From Sporothrix humicola (taxonomy: Eukaryota > Ascomycota > Sordariomycetes > Ophiostomatales > Ophiostomataceae): a stretch of 64,000 nucleotides of DNA. Of the stretch, positions 31,001-42,000 are shown one piece after another. Numbering within the stretch: position 1 is the stretch's first letter; each line of letters starts with the position of its first letter. The notes beneath the pieces are model-generated. The model searched no databases. It had not been told where the DNA came from and worked only from the letters and a program-made list of their open reading frames with translations. The translations under genes were made by a program, and so were the position numbers. The stretch lies in NCBI GenBank assembly GCA_021396245.1, contig WNYE01000040.1:124001-188000 (forward strand), written 5' to 3'.

Positions 31001-32830
31001 ACATGGTCGACGGCATCGTGGTTCCCGAGCACAGCTTCCGTCGCGCCTCGGCCTTCTTGGCCCTGCGCGAGAACCGCCCGGATGCAGCCACGTCCTTCCT
31101 TCGCCCCGACGGCCTGCCTGGCCGCCACCGTGACGGCTCCGAACTCAAGATCGATGCGCAGATGCGGGTCGTTAAGAGCGAGAAGCAGTCCAAGATCCAC
31201 GAGGAGACCGTCATCGAGGCCATCGAGGAGGACGAGTCCGAGTCCGCGTCGGCGTCATCTGTCTTTAGCGACAGCACCTCGACGACGCCCAGCGCGCCCA
31301 AGTCCGAAATGGTCTACGCGCTCTGGATCACCTACTCGCGCCACCTTCACGCCGCCACGACGCGCAACAGCCTGGGCGGTGCAGCGTCCCCGCTGCTTTC
31401 GGGCGCCGCAACGCCCCTACACCAGCCCTCGCCCGGCCAAACACCCGTCCATTCGCCTTTTGAGGCGCCGCCCGTGCCATCCGACGACGTCCTCGACCTG
31501 CGCGCCGAGAAGACGACTGTCGCGCAGTCTCTGACGCGCCAGCTCAAAGAGGCTGCGCTGCACACGGCCAACCGGATCTCAACCACTTTGTCGCGGCCGT
31601 CGTCGATGGCCTCCTCGCCAGCGCCCACGTCCCAGCCGGCCACAGGCGACGCTCAGTCCACATCCCCGGCCTCGCTCCCGCTCATGTCGTCACCCAAGGC
31701 AGCGGCTGCGACCGCCTCGATCGCCACGCCAGCCGTGACAGTCACGACCGCAACCCCCAGCTCGACGACGCCCGATCTGGCCGCACTGGCCAAGACAGGC
31801 CCGACGCAGCCTCCAGCATCCCCTGGCAAGGCCGGTGTAGCCGCTACGACTGCATCGCCGCTGGCCTCGACAGCCCAGACGACAACCACGGTTGTTCCGC
31901 AAAAGTCTGAGATCGTGCCCGCCACGGTCTCCAAGGTGACTTCTGCGGCCGTGCCCCACAAGAAGACGATTGACGACTTCATCATTCTGGAGGACATGGG
32001 CCAGGGCGCCTACGGACAGGTCAAGCTGGCGCAGGAAAAGGCCACAGGCCGCCGCGTCGTCATCAAGTATGTGACCAAGAAGCGCATTCTTGTCGACACC
32101 TGGACGCGCGACCGCCGCCTGGGCACCGTCCCGCTTGAGATCCATGTTTTGGATTACTTGAGACGGGACGGCCTGCGGCACCGCAACATTGTCGAGATGG
32201 AAGATTTCTTCGAGGACGAGATCAACTACTACATCGAGATGAAGCCGCACGGCATGCCCGGCATGGACCTGTTCGACTACATTGAGCTGCGCACCAATAT
32301 GGACGAGGCCGAGTGCCGCAGCATCTTTGTGCAGGTCGCCCAGGCCATCCACCACCTGCACACCAAGGCGCTCGTCGTGCACCGCGACATCAAGGACGAG
32401 AACGTCATCCTGGACGGCGAGGGCAACATCAAGCTCATTGACTTTGGCTCCGCCGCCTACATCAAGAGCGGGCCCTTTGACGTCTTCGTGGGGACCATAG
32501 GTAGGTCACTGCTCTCTTTGTGTCTATTTTATTTTGTTCACTGCTAACAATGTAGATTACGCCGCCCCCGAGGTGCTGGCTGGCCGGCCGTACAAGGGCA
32601 AGGAGCAGGACGTGTGGGCGCTCGGCATCCTGCTGTACACGATCATCTACAAGGAGAACCCGTTCTACAGCATCGACGAGATCATGGACCGCGACCTGCG
32701 CATCCCCTACACGATCAGCGACGACAGCATCGACCTCATCCGCAAGATGCTCAACCGCGACGTCGAGCAGCGCATCACCATTGACCAGGTGCTCGAGCAC
32801 CCATGGTGTCAGCCGAGAGAGGAGAAGTAG
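28078..32830 (+). CDS. psk1: PAS-domain serine/threonine kinase, PSK/PASK family
   Basis: Exon 1 is 28078-32500 and exon 2 is 32556-32830, separated by a 55-nt intron (GTAGGT donor, CTAAC branch site, TAG acceptor); 1565 residues. Residues 1-600 are disordered Ser/Thr/Pro sequence. A PAS domain lies at about 620-690 (PPYTILSANDLACLVFGVTKAEV) and a second PAS-like segment at about 903-975. The kinase domain is 1298-1558 with all key residues: the glycine loop GQGAYGQV, K1330 in VVIKYV, D1437 in HRDIKDEN, D1455 in DFGS and the APE motif in AAPEVL. Yeast Psk1/Psk2 regulate sugar storage and translation in response to nutrients, and that role is inferred here. The intron falls inside the activation segment between GTI and DYAAPE. 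The start follows a CT-rich leader, and the frame has no closer upstream ATG. Confidence 0.92.
28417..28456 (+). repeat. Hexamer-like CCTTTN repeat in the PAS kinase coding sequence
   Basis: Six near-copies of CCTTT(G/A/T) encode a Leu-Pro-Phe run (LPFPLPLPLPFP) in the disordered N-terminal region. It is probably length-variable. Confidence 0.7.
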
Positions 32831-33831
32831 GACAGTAGAGGGATGGCATATATCATATAAACAGACGACAGAAGACAACGACAAAAGACAAGACCAGACT
32901 TAGACCAGACTTGAAGCGACTTCAGGAACAGGAACTGGTAGGATTGGAAGATTTGGGGGACTAGGGGTCGGATTGGAAGGGGATAATTATTGCATCAACC
33001 ACGGGTCCACGGAACAACAGCGAAACCTGGACCCGGTTAGGAGTTTTGTCTTTTTATGATTCATTTTGATCTTATATACAAGTGATTTCCATCAATTTTA
33101 TTTCTTACTTTATGAAAAGACTTTATGAGAAGACTGTTTGTGCGCTGTGAAATTTTATTTTGTGATTCGTGTTGTACTTGAATCGAAAGTGCTAGGTTTT
33201 TATTTTATATTCCTTGTATTTTTATTCAAAATTATGGAAAACTCATCAATACGTACCAATATTTTTAAAAAAATCATCCAGAATATAAAACATGATTTCC
33301 TGCTCGTATAAAATGTCATATAGTGATTACACACTTTCTTGGGTTATTGTTTGGGTGACTTCTCGGCCTCCAGTATGTCAAGCCCACCTACCTGGGTGAT
33401 CGTGAGGTTATCGTATTTGGTGCCTACAACCATCACCACCCAACAAATATGGACCACGAAGCCGACAAAACCCAAACTAGCCATTTAATGGTACAATTTG
33501 GCATCGAAACAACATTGTTGACTTTTATTTTGTGATACTTTTATTGCTGTCGCCCTGAACATGACTTGAAGTTAAAGTCACATGACCTACATTTTGACCC
33601 ACACGTGATGTCGTCCGAGCCGAGGTTTAGCTCCTCATCTTGAACATCACCAACTTCAACGTTTTGTGTTTATGCCATTTCCCAGTTTATGATAGACGGG
33701 GTCCTTTATTTCTGTTTTCAATTTCGTTTAAATTTTACAGAAGTGCCATGGTGAGCGGTTAAAGGTCGCTTGTTTTCAATTCCTTCTTCCCCGTTGCCAC
33801 TCGGCATCTCAACCCCTCTTCCATCGCCATC
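32831..33831. other. AT-rich intergenic block between the PAS kinase and tau55 genes
   Basis: From about 33050 to 33330 the sequence is visibly much richer in A and T than anything nearby, with runs such as TATTTTTATTCAAAATTATGG. GC content recovers after 33350. A CACGTG E-box lies at 33602-33607, about 225 bp before the tau55 start. No open frame or element end was recognised. Confidence 0.5.
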
Positions 33832-35863
33832 ATGCCTCTCGAATATATCTACGTAACACGACATGGTGTAAGTCTTCTGAACCCTTCAGCTGCTATGAGA
33901 GTATACTGACAGTGCAAGTTCCGCTCAAACTGGGTGGTCAATCCAAAGACGGGCGATTACACGGCCTTTGTGCCGTCGCCAACGGGCATCCCAGCCGACC
34001 CGGCATTGACATCACACGGCGTGGACCAGTCCCGCGAGCTGGCTGTCCACCTCAACAGCAGTTCGATGCCAGTACCTGTCGAGCGCATCTACAGCAGCCC
34101 ATACTACCGCTGCCTTCAGACAATCCAGCCGTTTGTCGAGACCGTAGCAGGCAGCCCAAGTCCACGATATCAAGAAAATAGGCCTTCAGCATCATCACCA
34201 CGATGGGCTGTCCGCTGTGACTCTGGGCTGGTCGACTGGTTTGGCCCAGCGCCTTTTGAACAGCCACAGCCGGCACCCCTAAAAGAGCTGCACGACGACT
34301 TCTTTCCGTGGATTGATATGGGTTATGAGGCCCAGAGTTCAGGCATTGTTCCACGACTGCACGGCGAGTCGATGGCCCAGCTGCATGCCCGCGTTGCTAC
34401 CACACTCGATCATATTGTCAGGCAATGCGACGCCGAAGGCGTGCGGTCGATTGTGTTGTGCTCGCATGCGGCCACAATTATTGCTCTTGGAAGAGTCTTG
34501 ACGGGACAGGTGCCCGACGACGTCGAGACAGAAGACTTTGGAGCGTTTACCTGTGGTCTGAGTGTTTTCAAGAGGAGGTCTCCAGGAAGCTTCTCACAGC
34601 AACAGCTGCCAGGGCAACAGCATCGTCAATCGCAAGCTCAAACTCAAGCTCAAGTTCCAAACCAACATCCTCAGCACAGGAATGTATCGTCGCTGCACAC
34701 TGGCTCTCCTACAGCAGCGTCTATAGCATCGGCGTCACCATCGCCTACGGCATCCCCCCGCCACGTGCCGTGGGACGATCAGTTCCATACGCTGGCGGGC
34801 GAGGCATGGATAGGCGGACGGGGCGTTGGCGGCGGCTGGGACTGTGTTGTCAACTGCGACTGCAGCTTCCTCAGCAGAGGCGAGGAACGCGGATGGTGGG
34901 TCGTCCCTATTTTTTCGTGCTGTCATGTTTTTCTTTCTGCGTCTTTTCTTTCTCTTTTTTCTTTTGCGTCTTCCGTCTTTCAGCGTCTCTCGTCTGTGTT
35001 TGTTCCACCTCCTCGTGTCTACGTCGTATCGTCTTTGTCCTCCTTCCTTTCTCTGCCTCTTCCCCTGTCCATCAATGTCTTCCCCTCTTTCAGAGTTTTC
35101 ACTCTTTCGACCTACCTCTTCTGTATGCATCTTCAAGTGGAAAATAACACCCGAAAAAAGGGGACAAGAGAAAGAAAAGTGACTGGCTCGATTGGTCTAG
35201 CTCTTGTTCGGAGTGAGCGTGGCAAGGGAGACAAGACACGAGATGCAAGATACAAAAGGAAAAGAGGAGAAAAGGACAACAAAAAGCATCTAGACACTGG
35301 TCAGGAAAGAGGAAGGGATTCGCGTCGTGCATGTTATCTTTTCTGACTGGTGTTTGTCTTTTTTGCCTCTTTGCCTCTCGTCTTTTGTCGTCTTTTTCTC
35401 GTCCGTCTCGCCCGTGGACACGCCATCCTCCTTGGCAGGCGGAGAGAAGGACGGTCGAGAGTGGACGTGGACACGGGAAAGGACAGAAAGGACAGCAAGA
35501 TCAGGGCAGACAAGGTTTAGTAGCCAATGGGTACCTGCATCGTCTTTCTGTGGTCCAAAGATGTCTGTCTCAGTGAAGCCACACCGGAGAGAAAGACGAA
35601 GAGACGAAGAAAAGAGGAGGAGAGGAGACAGAAGAGTGGAAACGTATGGAGTACGAGGGCTAACACTATTCCTATGCAGGCGCTTTAGTGGTGATGATGA
35701 GGCCTTTGCTGGGGTTCCGCCCACCACATCGAACACGACTTCGACAACGACGACCAGTGGCGAACGGCGCGCCATTGTGGATGCAGGCATGGAGCTGGGC
35801 GTGGTGATAGAGGGACGAGGACAGGAAAAGGGAAAAGGACAGAAAGGCCAGAGTAAAATCTAG
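33832..35863 (+). CDS. tfc7: TFIIIC tau55 subunit (Tfc7), histidine-phosphatase fold
   Basis: Exons 33832-33867, 33919-34895 and 35680-35863 give 398 residues. The N-terminus is a phosphoglycerate-mutase/histidine-phosphatase domain: the RHG motif at R10-H11-G12, an arginine in SSPYYRC, and the second histidine H195 in CSHAAT. The C-terminal part is the TFIIIC tau55 region, with WDCVVNCDCSFLSRGEERGW joined across the second intron to RFSGDDEAF. The yeast Tfc7 sequence has a matching SGEE..W motif. A Gln/Ser-rich linker separates the two. tau55 pairs with tau95 in the tauA lobe of TFIIIC, which recruits RNA polymerase III to tRNA genes. The second intron is 784 nt (GTGGGT donor, CTAAC branch site, CAG acceptor), very long for this genome. 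The first exon of only 12 codons encodes the start through RHG. Confidence 0.88.
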
Positions 35864-36239
35864 CAGACCTACCAAGGGAGAGACATCGAGGAGAGACAGA
35901 CCACGGACGGCAGCGATCGGCGGACCGGACACTCGACCGACCCAGAGCCAGACAGAAAACGGCAAGACTCCGTCCAACAAGGTCAGACACTTCAGCTGGC
36001 CTTTGGAGCATTAGTGGTGGCGATGTGATGGCCGTGGTGATGGTGGAAGAGGGGAAGATAATGGTGGAATAGTGGTGATCAAAGTCGTGGCTATGGCGGC
36101 AAAAACTCTCGACTTGGACCCTGGACATCACATAGACACCAAAGATGAAAGACATAGACATGCATAGGAGTTGCATCCGTGCATGAACGGGCATGAGATT
36201 TGCCTTGTGCTTTTTTGCTTGTGTGTGCCTAAGTGCAGG

Positions 36240-36249
36240 TGCATATGCA
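36240..36249. repeat. TGCATATGCA palindrome, copy 1
   Basis: Perfect 10-bp palindrome. An identical copy lies 127 bp further on, and partial copies (AATATGCA, TGCATATGAG, TGCATATGCT) occur to 37215. Confidence 0.55.
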
Positions 36250-36366
36250 TTGACAATACGATCCAAGAGCATCAAATCATATAATCACCAAATCAAACTG
36301 CGGAATTCTCGAGATGGCCGCAGCATGTTTTAGAGCCTCCATCTGCAACTGCAGAAATATAAGTGT

Positions 36367-36376
36367 TGCATATGCA
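36367..36376. repeat. TGCATATGCA palindrome, copy 2
   Basis: Second exact copy of the palindrome, at the left edge of the gene desert. It could be a dyad binding site; no factor is assigned. Confidence 0.55.
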
Positions 36377-37516
36377 TGAGAAATGATCATATTTCATAGT
36401 ATACGACGAATAACTACGCGTCGTGAGGTGCGGAATAAAAGAATATGCATCACCAAAGCGACTTCTCCTTGTGCCTGCTTTCTCTTCGTGTTTTTTGTGC
36501 TCTTTGCCCTGCATATGAGACATCTCCTTTCATCATCTATCATCTATCATTTTTTTTTTCTTTCTGTTTTATGCTCTCCCCTGTTGATGCCTGCCCTCTT
36601 GACTCTTTTTATCTCTGATGTCTCTCTTTCCGTGTTCTCACTCTATCCTTTTTCCTTTTTTGCATTGTTTCTCCTCCTCCTCGTCAGCCATGATCCGATG
36701 CGTGCAGGAAACTATCATGGCACCAGAGCGGGCCTTTCCATGCTGAGACCGCGTTCGCGTCCGGCGGTCGTGGAAGGTTCGCCTTCAGCAACGTTTGTCT
36801 AAACACTTTTCGCCAGAATCAGACGATATCTCGCAAGCTATGTCATATTCGTGCATCGTGTCTGTGATGTCTTTCATCTTTAGTCAAGTTGGCGTTGGCT
36901 GGTGTTGGCAACGGTTTACGATGAGACAAGCAACGGGGGGCTGAACAAGAGGGGCGTGGCGTTTTCTTTTTTCAAATTTTTGTCCTTACGAAGGCCGAGA
37001 TCATGATACCGAAGTGAAAGAATGCTCGTTGGTCCTACTCCTTGGCCCTTGCTGCTTGGCTGGCGGATACGGATCGTGTATCTTGTTGCATCGATATCGT
37101 ATCATGCATATTGTCAACGGTAATATTGATTTTTGGCGTCTTTTCTTGTCTCTTTTACGACATCCCGATTTGGTTTTGTCTCTTTTCCTTTTGGTCGTTG
37201 CTTTTTGCATATGCTATTTTAATGGTCTATTTTACGCCGTCTACCAGCAGAATCGGCTCTCCGCAGCCTCATGTCTCTCTTTTTTGTGATGCCCCTTCTT
37301 TTTCGTCTCTCCCATTGTGGCTTGATGCGTGGGCCACTGGCTTTCCTATTCTCCTCATTGTCTCTCTTTTCTTTTTCCTCATCTTGTCATCCTATCGCCT
37401 TGTCTTGTCGTCTTGTCTCTATTTTTTTCTTCTTTCCGCCTGTTGTCCGCACCCGTTTTCTCCGCTCCTCTACTGCAGGAGTAAACAGTTAAACAGTTAG
37501 AAAGAGGGGGAATTTT

Positions 37517-37540
37517 GTGGATTTGTGGATTTGTGGATTT
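37517..37540. repeat. Microsatellite (GTGGATTT)x3
   Basis: Three exact 8-bp units in tandem in the gene desert. Confidence 0.8.
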
Positions 37541-39020
37541 GGACGCTGATGTGGATGTCGCCGTGGAGCGTGGGTAGTGTCTATTCACAAGTGCAGCTTT
37601 TTGAACTCCGTATGTTTACAAACCCACTTTCGTGAGATCCAGGCTTGACGCAAGGGGCGAGGGGGACCAGCATCGATTTTTTTTCGAGCTTGCGTAGGTA
37701 CGAATAGGCACGAACAGGAAGAGCAGGAAAAAGGCACACAAAAACAGTGGACACCAAACTGGCTTGCTTTTGTCTCCTGTGGGAGGAGGAGAGAAAGTGA
37801 GACAAGCGTGCTTTTGCTGCTGGCTGGCCACTCTTTGGTGCATCTCCATGTCTCACGTTGTTTATGCGGTGGTTTTCTTATGTGGGCAAGGCATAACAAT
37901 GTCTTCTTTACTATGTACACACACCTCGCTATCCACAGTATTTCCCTTTCCTGACGAGGTGGCAAAAGGAACCACGGAAACCAAGATGCACCAAGAGGGC
38001 CGCTCTAGAACGGACTCTGCGGGAATACCGTCAGGTACAGGCACAACAAGTTCAGGAACAGACTGCTCTTAGACTCAGAGTGAAAAGACGAAAAACGCCC
38101 GATGACGATGCTCTTGTGAAATTTGGAGCCCCCAAATGTCTGGATGCAAGGGATAAGGGGAGGAAAGACAAAAGCCCCAAAAGCCCCAAAAGCAAAAAGA
38201 ACCAACATTCAGAGACACCACCAGGATCCAGAAAACCACGCCACAACGTCTGTCCAAATCGCAATCTCGAACAGCTGCCAAAAAGAAGCAAGCAGAAGGT
38301 CTGAAATCTGGCCAAAGGGAGGAACTTAAAAAAAGAATTCTGAGAAGCCAGTCAAGCCAAGATACGCTGTCCCCATTGTCCCAACAGAAAAAAGCAACGT
38401 CAAGGACAAAATAAAATCTCCGTGTCCTTTTTGCCTGTCATCTGTCGCCTGTCAACTGTCTTCCGAAACAAATGACAGAAAGAAAAAGACCGCAATTGCA
38501 TTGCCTGTTGGTCGGAAGCATAAAAACGGGCTCCAGTGTGGGAGGAGATTTCTTGGTAGGAGCCCGAGCTTTTGATGTGCCGTAAAATGTCGTCTGCCGT
38601 ATTCCGTCTGCCGTCCGCCACCATTTTTGTGCCCGATCTGTGGGGAAACGGCACTTTTGAGTGGCTTTTGCTATCTGCTCTAACCACCCGCCTGAATTTC
38701 TCCGTCAATCCATTGTCCAGTGGCGTGTTAGCATTCGACGTAGGTTCGCAATATCTTTGCTGGTTTGTTTAATTCATAGCGAATCCAACTACAACATTCA
38801 ACAGCAACTTTGAAATTATCTTCAACCCAACCACTCTCACTGCAACATAGATAATCAGGGTCTTCGGGGACACTCTTCGGACGGACGAGAGACATACATC
38901 GTAGAGAAACAGAGACAAAGACACAGAAATACGGGAACAACTGTCCTATAATACAGGGAAGATCCAGGGAAAAGGGACGTGTCTTGGTTCGGAAAATAGG
39001 CATCCTTCACTGCAACACAA

Positions 39021-39055
39021 GTCCCAGGTCCCAGGTCCCAGATCCCAAGTCCCCG
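39021..39055. repeat. Tandem GTCCCAG repeat
   Basis: Three exact GTCCCAG units followed by two degenerate ones (ATCCCA, AGTCCCC), in the gene desert. Confidence 0.75.
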
Positions 39056-42000
39056 AAGACCCCGGGGACTTGTTCTTTTTGCTCAGCGCGTCCCTGCTTT
39101 GACGAGCCCGCTAGATCCAGGTACGCGAAATAGGGGCCCCAAAACCACGCACCATCAACAGAATTAGGACGAAGGGCGAAGAAAATCGAGATGCACGAAA
39201 AACAGGAAATTGAGAAAAACCAAAGACAATCACCAGAGGCAAAAACATTCGGATTACGGATGACGAATTGCTACACGCCCCCCCCTTTGCCCCTTTCTTT
39301 TTGCCGTTTTGGTTGTGGTTGTGACTCTATCTCCTCTCGTCCCCGTTCATCATGCGAGGGGTATTTTGGTCCTGCATAGATGCATGCGTTACCACTCGGC
39401 GGAGTATTGCTTACTCTCTGTGCTCTTTGTGTACTCCGTGTATTCTGCTCACTCGTAACATCATACTCTTCCTATTTGGGCTGTCTCTATTCTCTCATCT
39501 TGCCTCTTTTGTCCGTGATGTCTTTGATGTCAGAAAGTTGGTGCAGGTACGAAGAGCTGGTGCAGGAACAACGCACGACAAAGTTGATATTGTCCAGAAA
39601 AATACGGGCTCATCCTCAAGATAAGACACAATGTGGACGTCAAGCTTCACGCAGTTTAGACGTTGAAGCTATCCTATTTGTGCTTGTCCAAACTTGCTCC
39701 AGCCTGTTCTGGGACGGACACTTGCTGTTTTCTGTTTGGTGCGGTCTCACGATGCCATTCTGAACTATGAAAATTCAGTCCATCCCCAGCAAAGCAAGGT
39801 ACGGCAGGTTTCATATGCCAGTAGTCTTGCTCGTCGTGATATCAAAGGGGCGAAAAAAGCAAAGTAGGAACTCTGACTCTGGATAGCCTCTTTTTTGTTT
39901 TCCTATTCTGGAATTCGTGACGGCTGCAACGGCCGGCAAGTGCACATCCCGAGAGATCATTGCCCGCCAGCCAGGGCAGAGATGCAACGCCATCAAGGAA
40001 ACCAAGCCACGACTGTCAAACACTATCGACAGTTAGACAGGAAAAGACAGATCCATCAGAGTCAACAGTCCGTAGGGTCTAATTAGGGCACAAAAAGCAG
40101 GACCTAGCGGGAGACCAAAAACGCCATCAAGCTAGACTTTGGCCCAATGCAGAAAACGACGGATACTACGGACACTCACTGGCCATCTTTACTAATGTAC
40201 TGTACCTCACTGATTTCTGCGAGCGTGCCTAACTTGCTCGTGATGACAATGGCAAATGTCTCTCTTCTCCTCGACCTTTGCTACGCTAATGCGGCGGTGG
40301 TCTGTTTACTTGTATGACTGCGTAAGAATGGAGAAACAACTCGTAAGTGTCAGCATAATATGGCTGAGCCAATCTTCTTCGCCGGAAATTTCTTCCTCTA
40401 CAGCTCCTTGTCCCTGCATTGTAGTCTTGATCCCTGGCTTTGTTCCGGTTGCTCGGTTGCTTTGTTTCTCTTACGTTGCTTTGGTATCGTGATGTTTGCA
40501 TTGGACCGTATCTCCATCTGTAAATGTCCTCATCATCGATCCCAGCCCCCTCGCTCGTTCGGGCGTGTTGGTTCTTTGATTTGATATCATGTATTTTTGA
40601 CGTGATGGAAAAAGCAAATACGGAGCATTTCGATATCTGTCGAGATATCCTCCAAAAAGATACAAGCATCAAAAGACACTCCCCACAGCTTGGTATCTGA
40701 ACCATCTGGTTGCCTACGAGAAAACGACAGACAAAGTGACGCCAGAGGCTGTTGTGAGACCCGTTCTACGCCCAAGCGAGGAGCGATCGGCGGCAGTGGC
40801 CGAGCCAAAAACAGCCCAAACGGTCTCGCTTGCCCACCATCTTTTTGCATCTTAGCTGGAAGTCTAGCTGGTGTTGATTCGATGGCTCATTGGATATCAA
40901 GTGTCTTGAGTGTCTTTAGTCTTTTTGGGGTGATTTTAGAGCGTCTTTTAGCTGGCTGGACAGCTTGGACTTGTCGTTTGTAGCGTAATTTTGCTCCGTA
41001 TGGTTGCATCAAAAGGTCTCGGATATCCAGGGGAAAACTGCACACCGGTGCAATGCAAGGGAGGAGTGAGGAAGAGAGGAGAAAAGGAGAGGAAATCAGC
41101 AGAAAGAGGGACAAAGAGAGCGAAAGCGAGTGGCAAACAGGAATTTAGAGACGAAAAGAGAGACAAAAGACGTAATCGTTCAGGTACACAATACGACGTT
41201 GGTCAAGTGAAGAATTTGTATGGCCGAGATGGTACGGAGAAAAAGAAAGAAAGTAAACAGAGCTGAAAGATGTCGATACGACGTAAACAATACCTCATCT
41301 CCTCTCAGTGCAAGGATAACGCAAATCCGGAGGAAAGAAGAAAATCCTCCAGCACACAATAACAAAATAATGCCTGAAAAAAGACAATCAAGGCCCATCT
41401 GAATCTGCGAGATACAGCGTTGCAACGGCATGCAAAATTGCCTGGCCCAGGATACAAGCACGGGCCAGTTCAGGGCTGAAGTGTTGTGCCCAGGTATTGG
41501 GTAATTACGGGCACTGCGCGGTGTAATCTTACCCACGCGGCAGCAGCCGATCATCAGCTAAGAGCTCGAGCCAAACAGAGGCCAACGACGAGCCAAAGAA
41601 TAGCTCAGCTCAAACGCCAACCAAAACAGCTCGCAAGGTCCATCCAAATACCGCAAACCTCGCGCAAATCCACCAAAACGGTCAAGATATGCAAAAGCAC
41701 GCAACAGGGCAACGCATGCAGCATGTCCCAAGCAAAAACAGACCAAATTGCAATGGTGGGCGTGGGCACATAATTTACACGTTCGCCAACGTCCCCAACG
41801 TCTGCTGTCTACAGCAAATTCTACCACGCAAAGAATCAAGAATGCCGACGGCTGAAGCCGCACTCTGCAGTCTATTTTCCCCTTTTGACAGTCGCCAAAA
41901 GGACCGGGCATACGAGCATTTGTTCACTGTTTGTCCCAGTAAACTTGCTTCTTTTTCTCACCAAACATTTGCTCGCCGAAAAAGATATGGAAGAACCGCA

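Noticed and set aside
9649..35863. Possible nutrient-signalling gene cluster (CBM48 protein, F-box/LRR, PAS kinase)
   Set aside because: Intervening genes are unrelated housekeeping functions and the strands are mixed; proximity alone is no evidence of joint action.
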